NCBI GenBank assembly: GCA_023440105.1
Contig: JAEXSY010000251.1
Location: 1-6,074, forward strand
Direction of reading: 5' to 3'
Source: Bacillota bacterium
GTDB lineage: Bacteria > Bacillota > Clostridia > Clostridiales > Clostridiaceae
DNA: 6,074 nucleotides
Shown here one piece after another: positions 1 to 5,853 of this stretch (position 1 is the first letter of the stretch; each line of letters begins with the position of its first letter). The translations under genes were made by a program, and so were the position numbers. Under the pieces are notes generated by a model that was not told where the DNA came from, did not search any database, and saw only the letters and a program-made list of their open reading frames with translations.

Positions 1-345
1 GATATATGTAAATCTACTGTTATCCATGAAGGAAATGTGAGAAAGGCAAAAGAGCAGATGCCTGAAGAGGAAGTTTTATACGATATGGCTGAATTCTTTA
101 AGGTCTTTGGTGATAGCACCAGGATAAAAATAATATCTGCTTTATTTCAATCAGAAATGTGTGTCTGCGATTTGTCTGCAGCTCTTAATATGACTCAATC
201 AGCGATTTCTCATCAGCTGAGAGTTTTAAAGCAGGCCAATCTAGTTAAGTTTAGAAGAGAAGGTAAGGTTGTCTATTATACTTTAAGCGATGATCATGTT
301 AAGGATATATTTAATCAGGGTTTAGTTCACATACAGGAGAGATAA
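1..345 (+). CDS. CadC-like ArsR/SmtB metal-sensing repressor, 5' end outside window
   Basis: This is a winged-helix repressor that releases its operator DNA when it binds Cd, Zn or Pb. Counting the first codon of the window as residue 1, Cys54-Val-Cys56 form the alpha-3N thiolate motif (M-C-V-C-D-L). The recognition helix T-Q-S-A-I-S-H-Q-L follows at about 65-73, then the wing (R-R-E-G-K-V-V-Y-Y). Asp97, His99, His110 and Glu113 have the spacing of the alpha-5 site of staphylococcal CadC (Asp101, His103, His114, Glu117), so both metal sites appear present. A GTG at position 37 could be read as the start. However, the frame is open to base 1 and codes D-I-C-K-S-T-V-I-H-E, which resembles the N-terminal arm of clostridial homologues and supplies a Cys as in CadC. 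The RBS-like AAGGA before the GTG is also only about 3 bases away. I therefore treat the gene as 5'-truncated by the window. The stop overlaps the next gene's ribosome binding site, as expected for an operon with the exporter it would control. Family is secure; the exact metal is inferred. Confidence 0.9.
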   Translation, partial: DICKSTVIHEGNVRKAKEQMPEEEVLYDMAEFFKVFGDSTRIKIISALFQSEMCVCDLSAALNMTQSAISHQLRVLKQANLVKFRREGKVVYYTLSDDHVKDIFNQGLVHIQER

Positions 346-350
346 AGGAG
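344..350 (+). promoter_or_regulatory. Ribosome binding site of the CadA-type ATPase gene
   Basis: AAAGGAG overlaps the TAA stop (343-345) of the repressor gene and sits 9 bases before the ATG at 360. This supports that start and suggests the ATPase is translated from the same mRNA as the repressor. Confidence 0.75.
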
Positions 351-359
351 TAGATTATT

Positions 360-2741
360 ATGATAGAGAATAGTAAAGCTCAAATAAAGCCTCAGAGCCC
401 TAGTGGAATAAAAATATCAAAGGGTGGGAGCAGTGGAAGTAATAAATATGAATTTTTACTAGAAAACTTAGGCTGTGCCAATTGTGCAGCAAAGATAGAA
501 AATAAAATAGGTAATCTTCCAGGAGTAGATGAAGCTCTTGTGAACTTCATGACTAAAAAGCTATCTCTCTCTTTAACACAAAAAGAGGATTATCCTAAAA
601 TTATCGTAGAAGCTAAAAAGATAATTAAAAAGCTGGAGCCTGAAGTGGTTTTAAGACCCCTAGATAATACCAGCTCCAGAAGAGCTGTTGCTATAACTTT
701 AAGTGGAGATTTATCAGGAGCTTATGAGGATAGCTGTGATTGTGGTGAGGGTCACGATCATGTACATGGAGATGTTCATACAGGACATTCTCATAGTGAT
801 CAAGTACACTCTCACAGTCATGAGGATTCTCACAGTCACGGGCATTCTCATAGTCATTCTCATGATAGAGCTGATGAGGGAGATGAAGGGATGACAGAAC
901 AAATCGTTCAGTTCGCTGCTGCTACGGTATTGTTCACAGTTGCCTCAGCTTTTCAGTTTTCTGAAAGAATCACGATGCTTTTATTTTTCATAAGCTATCT
1001 CTTAGCTGGGGGAGAAGTTGTTCTTAGGGCTTTCAAAAATATTATAAGAGGTCAGGTATTTGATGAGAACTTCCTCATGTCTATTGCTACCATAGGAGCC
1101 TTTGCTATAGGTGAATTCCCTGAAGGTGCTGCAGTAATGCTCTTTTATCAGATTGGAGAGCTGTTCCAGGACATGGCTGTAAATAGATCTAGGAAATCTA
1201 TAAGTGATTTAATGGATATCAGACCTGATTATGCTAACCATATGATAAATGGAGAAGCTGTAAAGGTGAGTCCTGAAGAAGTTAAGGTTGGAGATGTTAT
1301 AGTAGTTAAACCTGGAGAAAAGATACCTCTTGATGGAGTAATAGTACAGGGTAACTCCATGGTGGACACTTCTGCCTTAACAGGAGAATCAGTGCCTAGA
1401 GAGGTGGAGGAAGGAAGCGACGTTCTAGCAGGCTTTATAAATAACAATGGAGTTATCAATATTAAGGTAGCCAAAAGCTTTGGAGAGTCCACTGTTACAA
1501 AAATTCTGGATCTAGTTCAGAATGCTAGCGGAAGAAAAGCTCCCACGGAGAACTTTATAACTAAGTTTGCAAGATATTACACTCCAATAGTGGTTATTAC
1601 CGCAGCTTTATTAGCTGTAATACCTCCTATAATAATACCGGGAGCTTCATTCTCTGATTGGCTCTACAGAGGTCTTGTATTTCTTGTAATCTCCTGTCCT
1701 TGTGCTTTAGTAGTATCTATCCCTGTTGGCTTCTTTGGAGGAATAGGAGGGGCTTCAAAAAACGGTATTCTTGTCAAGGGTAGCAATTTCTTAGAGGCCC
1801 TAAATGATCTGGAAACAGTGGTATTCGATAAAACAGGTACCCTCACCAAGGGAGTGTTTAAGGTTACAAAAATTTCTCCTTATAATGGCTTTAAGGAAGA
1901 AGAATTATTAGAATATACAGCTATGGCGGAGAGCTATTCTAACCATCCTATAGCCACCTCCATTATCAGTGCCTACGGGAAGGAAGTTGATAAAAGCTTA
2001 GTTGAGGAATATGAGGAGATAGCAGGACATGGTACAAAAGCCTTGGTAAAGGGCAGGGAGATTCTTGCAGGAAATCAAAGACTCATGGAGAGTCAAAAGA
2101 TAAGCTACCAAAAGCAAAATCAGCCTGGAACTGTGATATATATTGCTATAGACAAGAAATATGCTGGTTATATTCTCATAGCTGATGAGCTTAAAGAAGA
2201 CTCTAAGGAAGCTATCAAAAACCTCAAGAGCCTTGGAATCAAGAGAACAGTAATGCTTACGGGAGATAATAAAAAGGTGGCTGAGTCTATAGCTGAGAGT
2301 CTTAGCTTAGATGAGGTGCATTCTGAACTCCTACCTCAGGATAAGGTAAAGAAGTTTGAAGAGATAACAGAAAGCAGTACCTCTAAGAGAAAAGTAGCCT
2401 TTGTAGGTGATGGGATAAATGATGCTCCAGTGCTAGCGAGAGCTGATATTGGTATAGCCATGGGAGGCCTGGGATCTGATGCTGCCATAGAAGCAGCAGA
2501 TATAGTAATAATGAATGACGAGCCTACAAAGATTGGTGAAGCCCTAATGATAGCAAAAAACACAAGAAAGATAGTATGGCAGAATATTATCTTTGCCTTA
2601 GGAGTAAAAGCTATTGTTCTAATCATGGGAGCCATGGGCATGGCTTCAATGTGGGCAGCGGTATTTGCAGACGTAGGAGTTGCACTTATAGCCGTTTTAA
2701 ATGCTATGAGAGTTTTAGGCTACAAGCCAGCTAAAGGTTAA
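360..2741 (+). CDS. cadA: Cd/Zn/Pb-exporting P1B-type ATPase (CadA/ZntA)
   Basis: This inner-membrane pump uses ATP to export divalent soft metals (Cd, Zn, Pb) from the cytosol. An N-terminal HMA domain (about 29-100) carries the metal motif G-C39-A-N-C42. A His-rich linker (about 126-169) follows, with a C-D-C motif at 126-128 and 15 His residues between 132 and 168. Membrane helices lie at about 182-270 (four), 408-460 (two) and 739-782 (two). The actuator motif is T-G-E-S at 341-344. The metal-site motif Cys446-Pro-Cys448 is in the sixth helix. The phosphorylation motif is D490-K-T-G-T, the His-Pro nucleotide motif is at 529-530, T-G-D at 634-636 and G-D-G-I-N-D at 683-688. Asp771-Val-Gly in the last helix matches the P1B-2 (Zn/Cd) signature rather than the Cu subgroup. 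All catalytic motifs are intact and 793 residues is normal for CadA with a long linker. It lies 14 bases after the repressor stop, so it is probably cotranscribed and metal-inducible. About 28 low-complexity residues precede the HMA domain. Family and subgroup are secure; relative preference among Cd, Zn and Pb cannot be read from sequence. Confidence 0.96.
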   Translation: MIENSKAQIKPQSPSGIKISKGGSSGSNKYEFLLENLGCANCAAKIENKIGNLPGVDEALVNFMTKKLSLSLTQKEDYPKIIVEAKKIIKKLEPEVVLRPLDNTSSRRAVAITLSGDLSGAYEDSCDCGEGHDHVHGDVHTGHSHSDQVHSHSHEDSHSHGHSHSHSHDRADEGDEGMTEQIVQFAAATVLFTVASAFQFSERITMLLFFISYLLAGGEVVLRAFKNIIRGQVFDENFLMSIATIGAFAIGEFPEGAAVMLFYQIGELFQDMAVNRSRKSISDLMDIRPDYANHMINGEAVKVSPEEVKVGDVIVVKPGEKIPLDGVIVQGNSMVDTSALTGESVPREVEEGSDVLAGFINNNGVINIKVAKSFGESTVTKILDLVQNASGRKAPTENFITKFARYYTPIVVITAALLAVIPPIIIPGASFSDWLYRGLVFLVISCPCALVVSIPVGFFGGIGGASKNGILVKGSNFLEALNDLETVVFDKTGTLTKGVFKVTKISPYNGFKEEELLEYTAMAESYSNHPIATSIISAYGKEVDKSLVEEYEEIAGHGTKALVKGREILAGNQRLMESQKISYQKQNQPGTVIYIAIDKKYAGYILIADELKEDSKEAIKNLKSLGIKRTVMLTGDNKKVAESIAESLSLDEVHSELLPQDKVKKFEEITESSTSKRKVAFVGDGINDAPVLARADIGIAMGGLGSDAAIEAADIVIMNDEPTKIGEALMIAKNTRKIVWQNIIFALGVKAIVLIMGAMGMASMWAAVFADVGVALIAVLNAMRVLGYKPAKG

Positions 2742-2809
2742 TTGACTTATCCTCTAGTGCTCAAAGTATGTTAAAAAAGGATATTAGACATGTTGGTTAT
2801 ATTTACCTC

Positions 2810-2838
2810 TTGAAAGTTTCTCTTAAAACCTTTATTAT
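2810..2838 (+). promoter_or_regulatory. Near-consensus sigma-A promoter downstream of cadA
   Basis: A -35 box TTGAAA (2810-2815, 5 of 6 to consensus) and a -10 box TATTAT (2833-2838, 5 of 6) are separated by exactly 17 bases. Transcription would start near 2845. No protein gene follows on this strand before the terminator at 3091, so the promoter would serve the structured region 2845-3124. AT-rich DNA yields chance boxes, but the fit in both boxes and spacing is good. Confidence 0.5.
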
Positions 2839-2850
2839 TTTGTTGTTATA

Positions 2851-3017
2851 TTATGTGGAGGGGAAAGACAACCTGAAGATACAAGACAGATATCATACTC
2901 TATATAGCAGCTTTTATGATAAATGATGCATTTTTCATGCCGTAACTAATAGTTCACTTACACCTTAATTACTAACTATTATCTTGTATCATGACATTTA
3001 AGCTCCCTTCCACATAA
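2851..3017. repeat. Long imperfect inverted repeat
   Basis: Arms 2851-2886 and 2982-3017 are imperfect reverse complements in constant register. The two arm ends are well matched (T-T-A-T-G-T-G-G-A outside, G-A-T-A-C-A-A-G-A inside), while the 13 bases between them mostly do not pair. The arms enclose 95 bases. No flanking target-site duplication or transposase remnant was seen, which favours RNA structure over an insertion element. Confidence 0.6.
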
Positions 3018-3071
3018 ATACGTGCCCATATTGGGTTTGTGTACAATTCTTCCATTAAACATTTGCTTACA

Positions 3072-3088
3072 CCTGATATTTAATCAGG
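3072..3088 (+). other. Small hairpin preceding the terminator
   Basis: CCTGAT (3072-3077) and ATCAGG (3083-3088) form a perfect 6-pair stem with a 5-base loop, ending 2 bases before the terminator stem. It could stack on the terminator or protect the RNA 3' region. Confidence 0.45.
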
Positions 3089-3090
3089 AA

Positions 3091-3124
3091 AAACTGAAGC
3101 TCTCTGCGGAGCTTCAGTTTTTTT
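3091..3124 (+). terminator. Strong intrinsic terminator between convergent genes
   Basis: A perfect 12-pair stem (3091-3102 with 3109-3120) with a 6-base loop is followed by an uninterrupted run of seven T (3118-3124). On the other strand a run of five T (complement of 3089-3093) lies at the stem base, so it can also serve the minus-strand SH3-domain gene, whose stop is 65 bases away. On the plus strand it would end the candidate RNA and any read-through from cadA, whose stop is about 350 bases upstream. Confidence 0.9.
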
Positions 3125-3188
3125 GTTCTCATTACATGCGAACACTTTCTCACTTCTATGGTGCCATTCACCTGACGGTTTTCGACAT

Positions 3189-3605
3189 CTAGGTGATTAG
3201 CTTTATGTCCTCGGTGGATAGTACATCCTCGCTGATGAGCCACCCCCGGGAGTTTAGCCGTTTGGGGGTTGTGAGCTCTACGTAGTACCAGGTGCGGCTG
3301 TTTACACGACTTTTTTCTAAAAGTCTGACCTTGGTAGACTTCTTTATGTTGTTTAATAGAGGAGACCAGTCAGCAGGTACAAAATATAGCTTTGTATCAT
3401 ACTTTACTATCCCTTCCACACAGGGACATTCCAGCACTTCTACAGTAATATTCCTTAACTCTCTGCTCTTCCAGGAGGTTTTTTTAAGAGTGTCATTTTC
3501 CATGGTAAGAGTCAAAATTCGATTCCTATGATTATCAAGCCTGTTTAAGAGATAAAAAATATACCCTCCAGAAGAAATTAATAAAATAAAAAGGGCAATA
3601 GACAT
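3189..3605 (-). CDS. Small membrane-anchored protein with SH3-like domain
   Basis: I do not recognise a named family for this 138-residue protein. Residues 2-20 form one hydrophobic segment, an uncleaved signal anchor or single membrane helix. A polar, possibly coiled stretch follows (about 22-45). The C-terminal part (about 63-131) resembles a bacterial SH3-like fold: a K-Y-D-T-K-L-Y strand, K-V-R-L-L-E, W-Y-Y-V-E, and R-G-W-L-I closing the domain. Such domains often bind cell-wall peptides or proteins. The sparse N-terminal positive charge makes topology uncertain, so the SH3-like part could be outside or inside. A Cys-Pro-Cys (60-62) just before the domain is notable and could bind metal or form a disulfide. 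The ATG is supported by AGGGAG 5 bases upstream (complement of 3611-3616). The gene is divergent from the Hsp70 gene and convergent with cadA. That it is a real gene is likely; the SH3 assignment is moderate and the function unknown. Confidence 0.75.
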   Translation of the reverse strand: MSIALFILLISSGGYIFYLLNRLDNHRNRILTLTMENDTLKKTSWKSRELRNITVEVLECPCVEGIVKYDTKLYFVPADWSPLLNNIKKSTKVRLLEKSRVNSRTWYYVELTTPKRLNSRGWLISEDVLSTEDIKLIT

Positions 3606-3636
3606 ATATGCTCCCTACTCCAAAGAACTATATTAC

Positions 3637-3665
3637 AGTATATTCTAAACTCTAGAATTTGTTAC
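3637..3665 (-). promoter_or_regulatory. Candidate promoter of the SH3-domain gene, with palindrome
   Basis: Reading the minus strand, GTAACA (complement of 3660-3665, 4 of 6 to the -35 consensus) and TATACT (complement of 3637-3642, 5 of 6 to the -10) are 17 bases apart, placing a start near 3630, about 25 bases before the ATG. An imperfect 14-base palindrome centred on C-T-A-G (3647-3660) lies between the boxes, where a repressor could sit. Confidence 0.35.
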
Positions 3666-3711
3666 ACATTTTTCTTGATTTTGTATATTATGATATGGGA
3701 TTTTAATTCCA

Positions 3712-3740
3712 TTGTTTGGCCCTACTGATGATGATAAACT
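3712..3740 (+). promoter_or_regulatory. Candidate promoter of the HscC-like gene
   Basis: TTGTTT (3712-3717) and TAAACT (3735-3740) are 17 bases apart, and the -10 box is preceded by TG one base upstream (extended -10). The start would be near 3747, giving a leader of about 70 bases. The boxes are imperfect and the region is AT-rich, so this is tentative. No CIRCE-type heat-shock operator (TTAGCACTC with inverted copy) was seen in 3606-3815. Confidence 0.3.
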
Positions 3741-3798
3741 ATTCTTGTAAATGGTAATACACATATAGCAGTTATACGTAGACTTGATTTTATGCAGC

Positions 3799-3805
3799 GG
3801 AGGTG
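3799..3805 (+). promoter_or_regulatory. Strong ribosome binding site of the HscC-like gene
   Basis: GGAGGTG matches the anti-Shine-Dalgarno sequence over seven bases and ends 10 bases before the ATG at 3816. The ATG at 3809 is in another frame that soon stops, so 3816 is the start. Confidence 0.75.
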
Positions 3806-3815
3806 GAAATGACAT

Positions 3816-5564
3816 ATGACAATAGTAGGAATCAGCCTGGGAAATACTAATAGCATGATTACAGCATATAAAGGAGATAGGCTGATTAAAATTCCTAATA
3901 CCCTTGGAGAATATCTTACTCCCTCGGTGGTCAGCTTTGACGAGGAGGGTAATATTTATGTTGGTGAGATTGCAAGGGAGAGAAAGGCTACTTGTCCAAA
4001 TTTAACCCTTTTTCATTTTAAGGAGTTTATTGGCAGTGATAAATATCTTTTTGTAAATAATAAGCAGTATAGAGGAGAGGAACTAGCCTCCTTTATAATT
4101 AAAGAACTCATTAATTATGCAAGAAACTATTTAGGAGAAGAGATAACTGGTGCAATAATAGCCGTGCCAACCTTTTTTAATAATTTTCAGAGGCAGGCTA
4201 TTAAGCTGGCAGGTGAGCTGGCAGGAGTAAAGGTTCATAGGCTAATAAATGATCCAGTAGCTGCGACCTTAGGCTATAGCTGCCGTAATAAGGAAGAAAA
4301 GAATCTTATGATTTTTGACTTAGGTGGAGGGATCCTTGAAATATCTCTGGTGGCTACCTATGGTGATACAATAGAGGTACTGTCCAGCGATAGGGATGAG
4401 CATCTAGGGGGAGATAATTTTACAGAGTCAATAGCTGAATATTTTTGCAGTGTAAACGCTATAGATAGAAGTACCCTGACCTCTAAGGAGGAAGAAATGC
4501 TTCTTAGAAAATGTGAGGAGATAAAAATTTTATCCGATCACAGATATGGAGAAATAACTATCCGGCTGAGAAAGAAGTCCTATACCCTTAATATTAATGA
4601 AAAGCTATTAATGAAGGCCTATGCAGAGTACTTTTCAAGGATTGAAAAAACTGTGGTGAGAAGTGTGAAAGCTGCGAAGATACCTCTAGAGAGCATAAAG
4701 GATATTATCATGGTGGGCGGAGGCTCCAAGGCTCCTATTATAAAAAGCTTTCTTACTCAGCTCACAGGTATAACTCCGATAACTCCCTTAAACCCAGAAG
4801 AGATAGTTGCCATAGGTGCAGGTACTATAGCTGGAATTGCAGAAGGTAATCCAAATCTAAGAGATATAGTAATAAAAGATATTTGCCCCTTTTCCATAGG
4901 CATAAATGCATATAATGAAGGGAATCCCGAAAATGATATCTTTACCTCAATAATAGATAGGAACACTACCTTGCCCTGCAGTAAGGTTAGAAGCTTTACT
5001 ACTACTATGGATAATCAAAAAACTATAGATTTTAAAATATATCAGGGAGAAAATATCTATTGCAGAGAGAATTTAGAGATAGGAAGCATTAAGATAGACC
5101 TGCCGCAGGTGTCAAAAGGGACAAAGGCTTTAGATGTATGCTTTACCTATAATACCAGTGGATTAGTAGAAGTAGAAGTAATAAATCTACTCACCCACCA
5201 GGTAACCAAGGAATATTTAGTAAGCAGAGAAAACACCATGACAGAAGAGGAAATTAAGAAAAGCCTAGAGGAGCTTGAAAAGATAAAAATTCACCCCAGG
5301 GAAGAAATTAAGAACAAGCATCTTATAGAATGGGCAAAGAGGCTATATCAAGAAAATACTGGGGAGGCTCGGGAGTTGATTTTCAATACCATAGAATATT
5401 TCGAAAGAGCTCTTAATCTTCATGAGGAACTTATCATAAAAAAGGCCTATGATTACTGTTATAGAGTCCTCTCTATGATGGATAAGACCAAGGACTTTTT
5501 CTCCATAGGAGATTGTTCGGAGGAGCATCCTAATCAGGAGAATGGAGAATCAGAGGCTATATAG
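3816..5564 (+). CDS. hscC: HscC-type Hsp70 family chaperone with divergent ATP site
   Basis: This cytosolic Hsp70 relative has an actin-like nucleotide-binding domain (about 1-348), an interdomain linker (about 349-355), a beta substrate-binding domain (about 356-470) and a short helical lid (about 476-560) with an acidic tail. Stretches such as P-N-T-L-G-E-Y-L-T-P-S near 27-37, K-D-I-C-P-F-S-I-G at 354-362 and I-Y-Q-G-E-N at 408-413 resemble E. coli HscC more than DnaK. At 582 residues it is close to HscC (about 556) and shorter than DnaK (638). Fold motifs are kept: Lys69 (DnaK Lys70), Pro118, Asp168 (Asp194), G-G-G at 170-172 and V-G-G-G at 300-303. Several nucleotide-site residues are changed: Ser7 for Asp8, Asn10 for Thr11, Asp146 for Glu171, Ile173 for Thr199 and Glu175 for Asp201. 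ATP hydrolysis may therefore be slow or lost. No dnaJ or grpE lies nearby, and the client is unknown. Hsp70 membership is secure; HscC subgroup is likely, from remembered sequence; the ATPase consequence is inference. Confidence 0.9.
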   Translation: MTIVGISLGNTNSMITAYKGDRLIKIPNTLGEYLTPSVVSFDEEGNIYVGEIARERKATCPNLTLFHFKEFIGSDKYLFVNNKQYRGEELASFIIKELINYARNYLGEEITGAIIAVPTFFNNFQRQAIKLAGELAGVKVHRLINDPVAATLGYSCRNKEEKNLMIFDLGGGILEISLVATYGDTIEVLSSDRDEHLGGDNFTESIAEYFCSVNAIDRSTLTSKEEEMLLRKCEEIKILSDHRYGEITIRLRKKSYTLNINEKLLMKAYAEYFSRIEKTVVRSVKAAKIPLESIKDIIMVGGGSKAPIIKSFLTQLTGITPITPLNPEEIVAIGAGTIAGIAEGNPNLRDIVIKDICPFSIGINAYNEGNPENDIFTSIIDRNTTLPCSKVRSFTTTMDNQKTIDFKIYQGENIYCRENLEIGSIKIDLPQVSKGTKALDVCFTYNTSGLVEVEVINLLTHQVTKEYLVSRENTMTEEEIKKSLEELEKIKIHPREEIKNKHLIEWAKRLYQENTGEARELIFNTIEYFERALNLHEELIIKKAYDYCYRVLSMMDKTKDFFSIGDCSEEHPNQENGESEAI

Positions 5565-5767
5565 AGTGAAGCATTTATATAATAAGTTAGGGTGCAAGAA
5601 AGGACATAGAAGATAAGATATACAGAAGTTAAATATAACAAAGCGGAAGAAAAAATATGCTTTTAAATCACAATGGAAGCTAATATAGCTTTAAATGAAC
5701 AAATGAACTCATATATATTATTTATTTTATAAATTATAATCAGAATATACTTAGGAAATTTTATTAG

Positions 5768-5798
5768 TAAAGCCAGGGTGTGTCCCTGGCTTTATTTA
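5768..5798 (+). terminator. Intrinsic terminator between the HscC-like and sirtuin genes
   Basis: An 11-pair perfect stem (5768-5778 with 5784-5794) with a 5-base loop is followed by the T-rich TTTATTTATT. It lies about 200 bases after the Hsp70 gene stop and 60 bases past the stop of the convergent sirtuin gene. The T-rich tail favours plus-strand use; on the minus strand the following bases are less T-rich, so bidirectional action is less certain. The rest of 5565-5853 shows no credible gene. Confidence 0.8.
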
Positions 5799-5853
5799 TT
5801 GAAAAATATTTAGCTTAACTTTTTCATATAAAATAGGTGTTTGCTAACAAGTA

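Larger units (their letters stand above)
2845..3124 (+). ncRNA. Candidate structured small RNA, class unrecognised
   Basis: This gene-free stretch has the parts of an independent RNA gene: a promoter just upstream, a folding body and an intrinsic terminator. The body opens with a long-range helix, 2851-2864 pairing with 3004-3017 (14 pairs, one G-U). A mostly unpaired 13-by-13 internal loop follows, then a 9-pair helix, 2878-2886 with 2982-2990. Both helices keep the same register, so the arms are one 36-base inverted repeat (26 of 36 Watson-Crick). Inside are hairpins 2891-2897/2915-2921 (7 pairs) and 2947-2954/2974-2981 (8 pairs). Downstream are a C-C-C-A/T-G-G-G hairpin around 3025-3035, a 6-pair hairpin (3072-3077/3083-3088) and the terminator. 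Pairing was found by eye, without energy calculation. A closed stem enclosing an open bubble recalls 6S RNA, but I recognise no class-specific sequence. Alternatives are a decayed mobile-element remnant or a structured 3' UTR of cadA. The strand follows the promoter and terminator. Confidence 0.4.

Noticed and set aside
703..902. Open frames on both strands over the His-rich linker of cadA
   Set aside because: They are by-products of the repetitive cat/tct/agt codons. The translations are Ile/Met/Val-rich low-complexity strings and lie inside an intact gene.
2336..2641. Minus-strand frame of about 100 codons inside cadA
   Set aside because: It mirrors the conserved G-D-G-I-N-D region of the ATPase and has no independent support.
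2851..2895. Resemblance of GGGGAAAG followed by ACAGATA to RNase P RNA signature segments
   Set aside because: The match is partial, the other conserved RNase P regions are missing and the locus is too short for a complete RNase P RNA.
2851..3017. Inverted repeat as the terminal repeats of an insertion sequence or MITE
   Set aside because: No target-site duplication or transposase remnant is visible, and the arms sit neatly between a promoter and a terminator. The possibility is kept only as an alternative.
3292..3531. Plus-strand open frame of 79 codons
   Set aside because: It is antisense within the SH3-domain gene, has no convincing ribosome binding site and no recognisable protein features. 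The minus-strand frame has a proper RBS, an anchor helix and a fold pattern.
3674..3699. TTGATT with TATGGG as a promoter for the HscC-like gene
   Set aside because: The spacing is only about 13 bases and the -10 is poor; the pair at 3712-3740 fits better.
5677..5691. Short hairpin AAGCT/AGCTT after the HscC-like gene as a terminator
   Set aside because: The stem has only five mostly weak pairs and no T run follows; the hairpin at 5768-5794 is far stronger.
5657..5732. Tiny plus-strand frames (8 and 19 codons) after the HscC-like gene
   Set aside because: They are too short and AT-rich with no protein character. The purine-rich bases before 5657 resemble an RBS only loosely.
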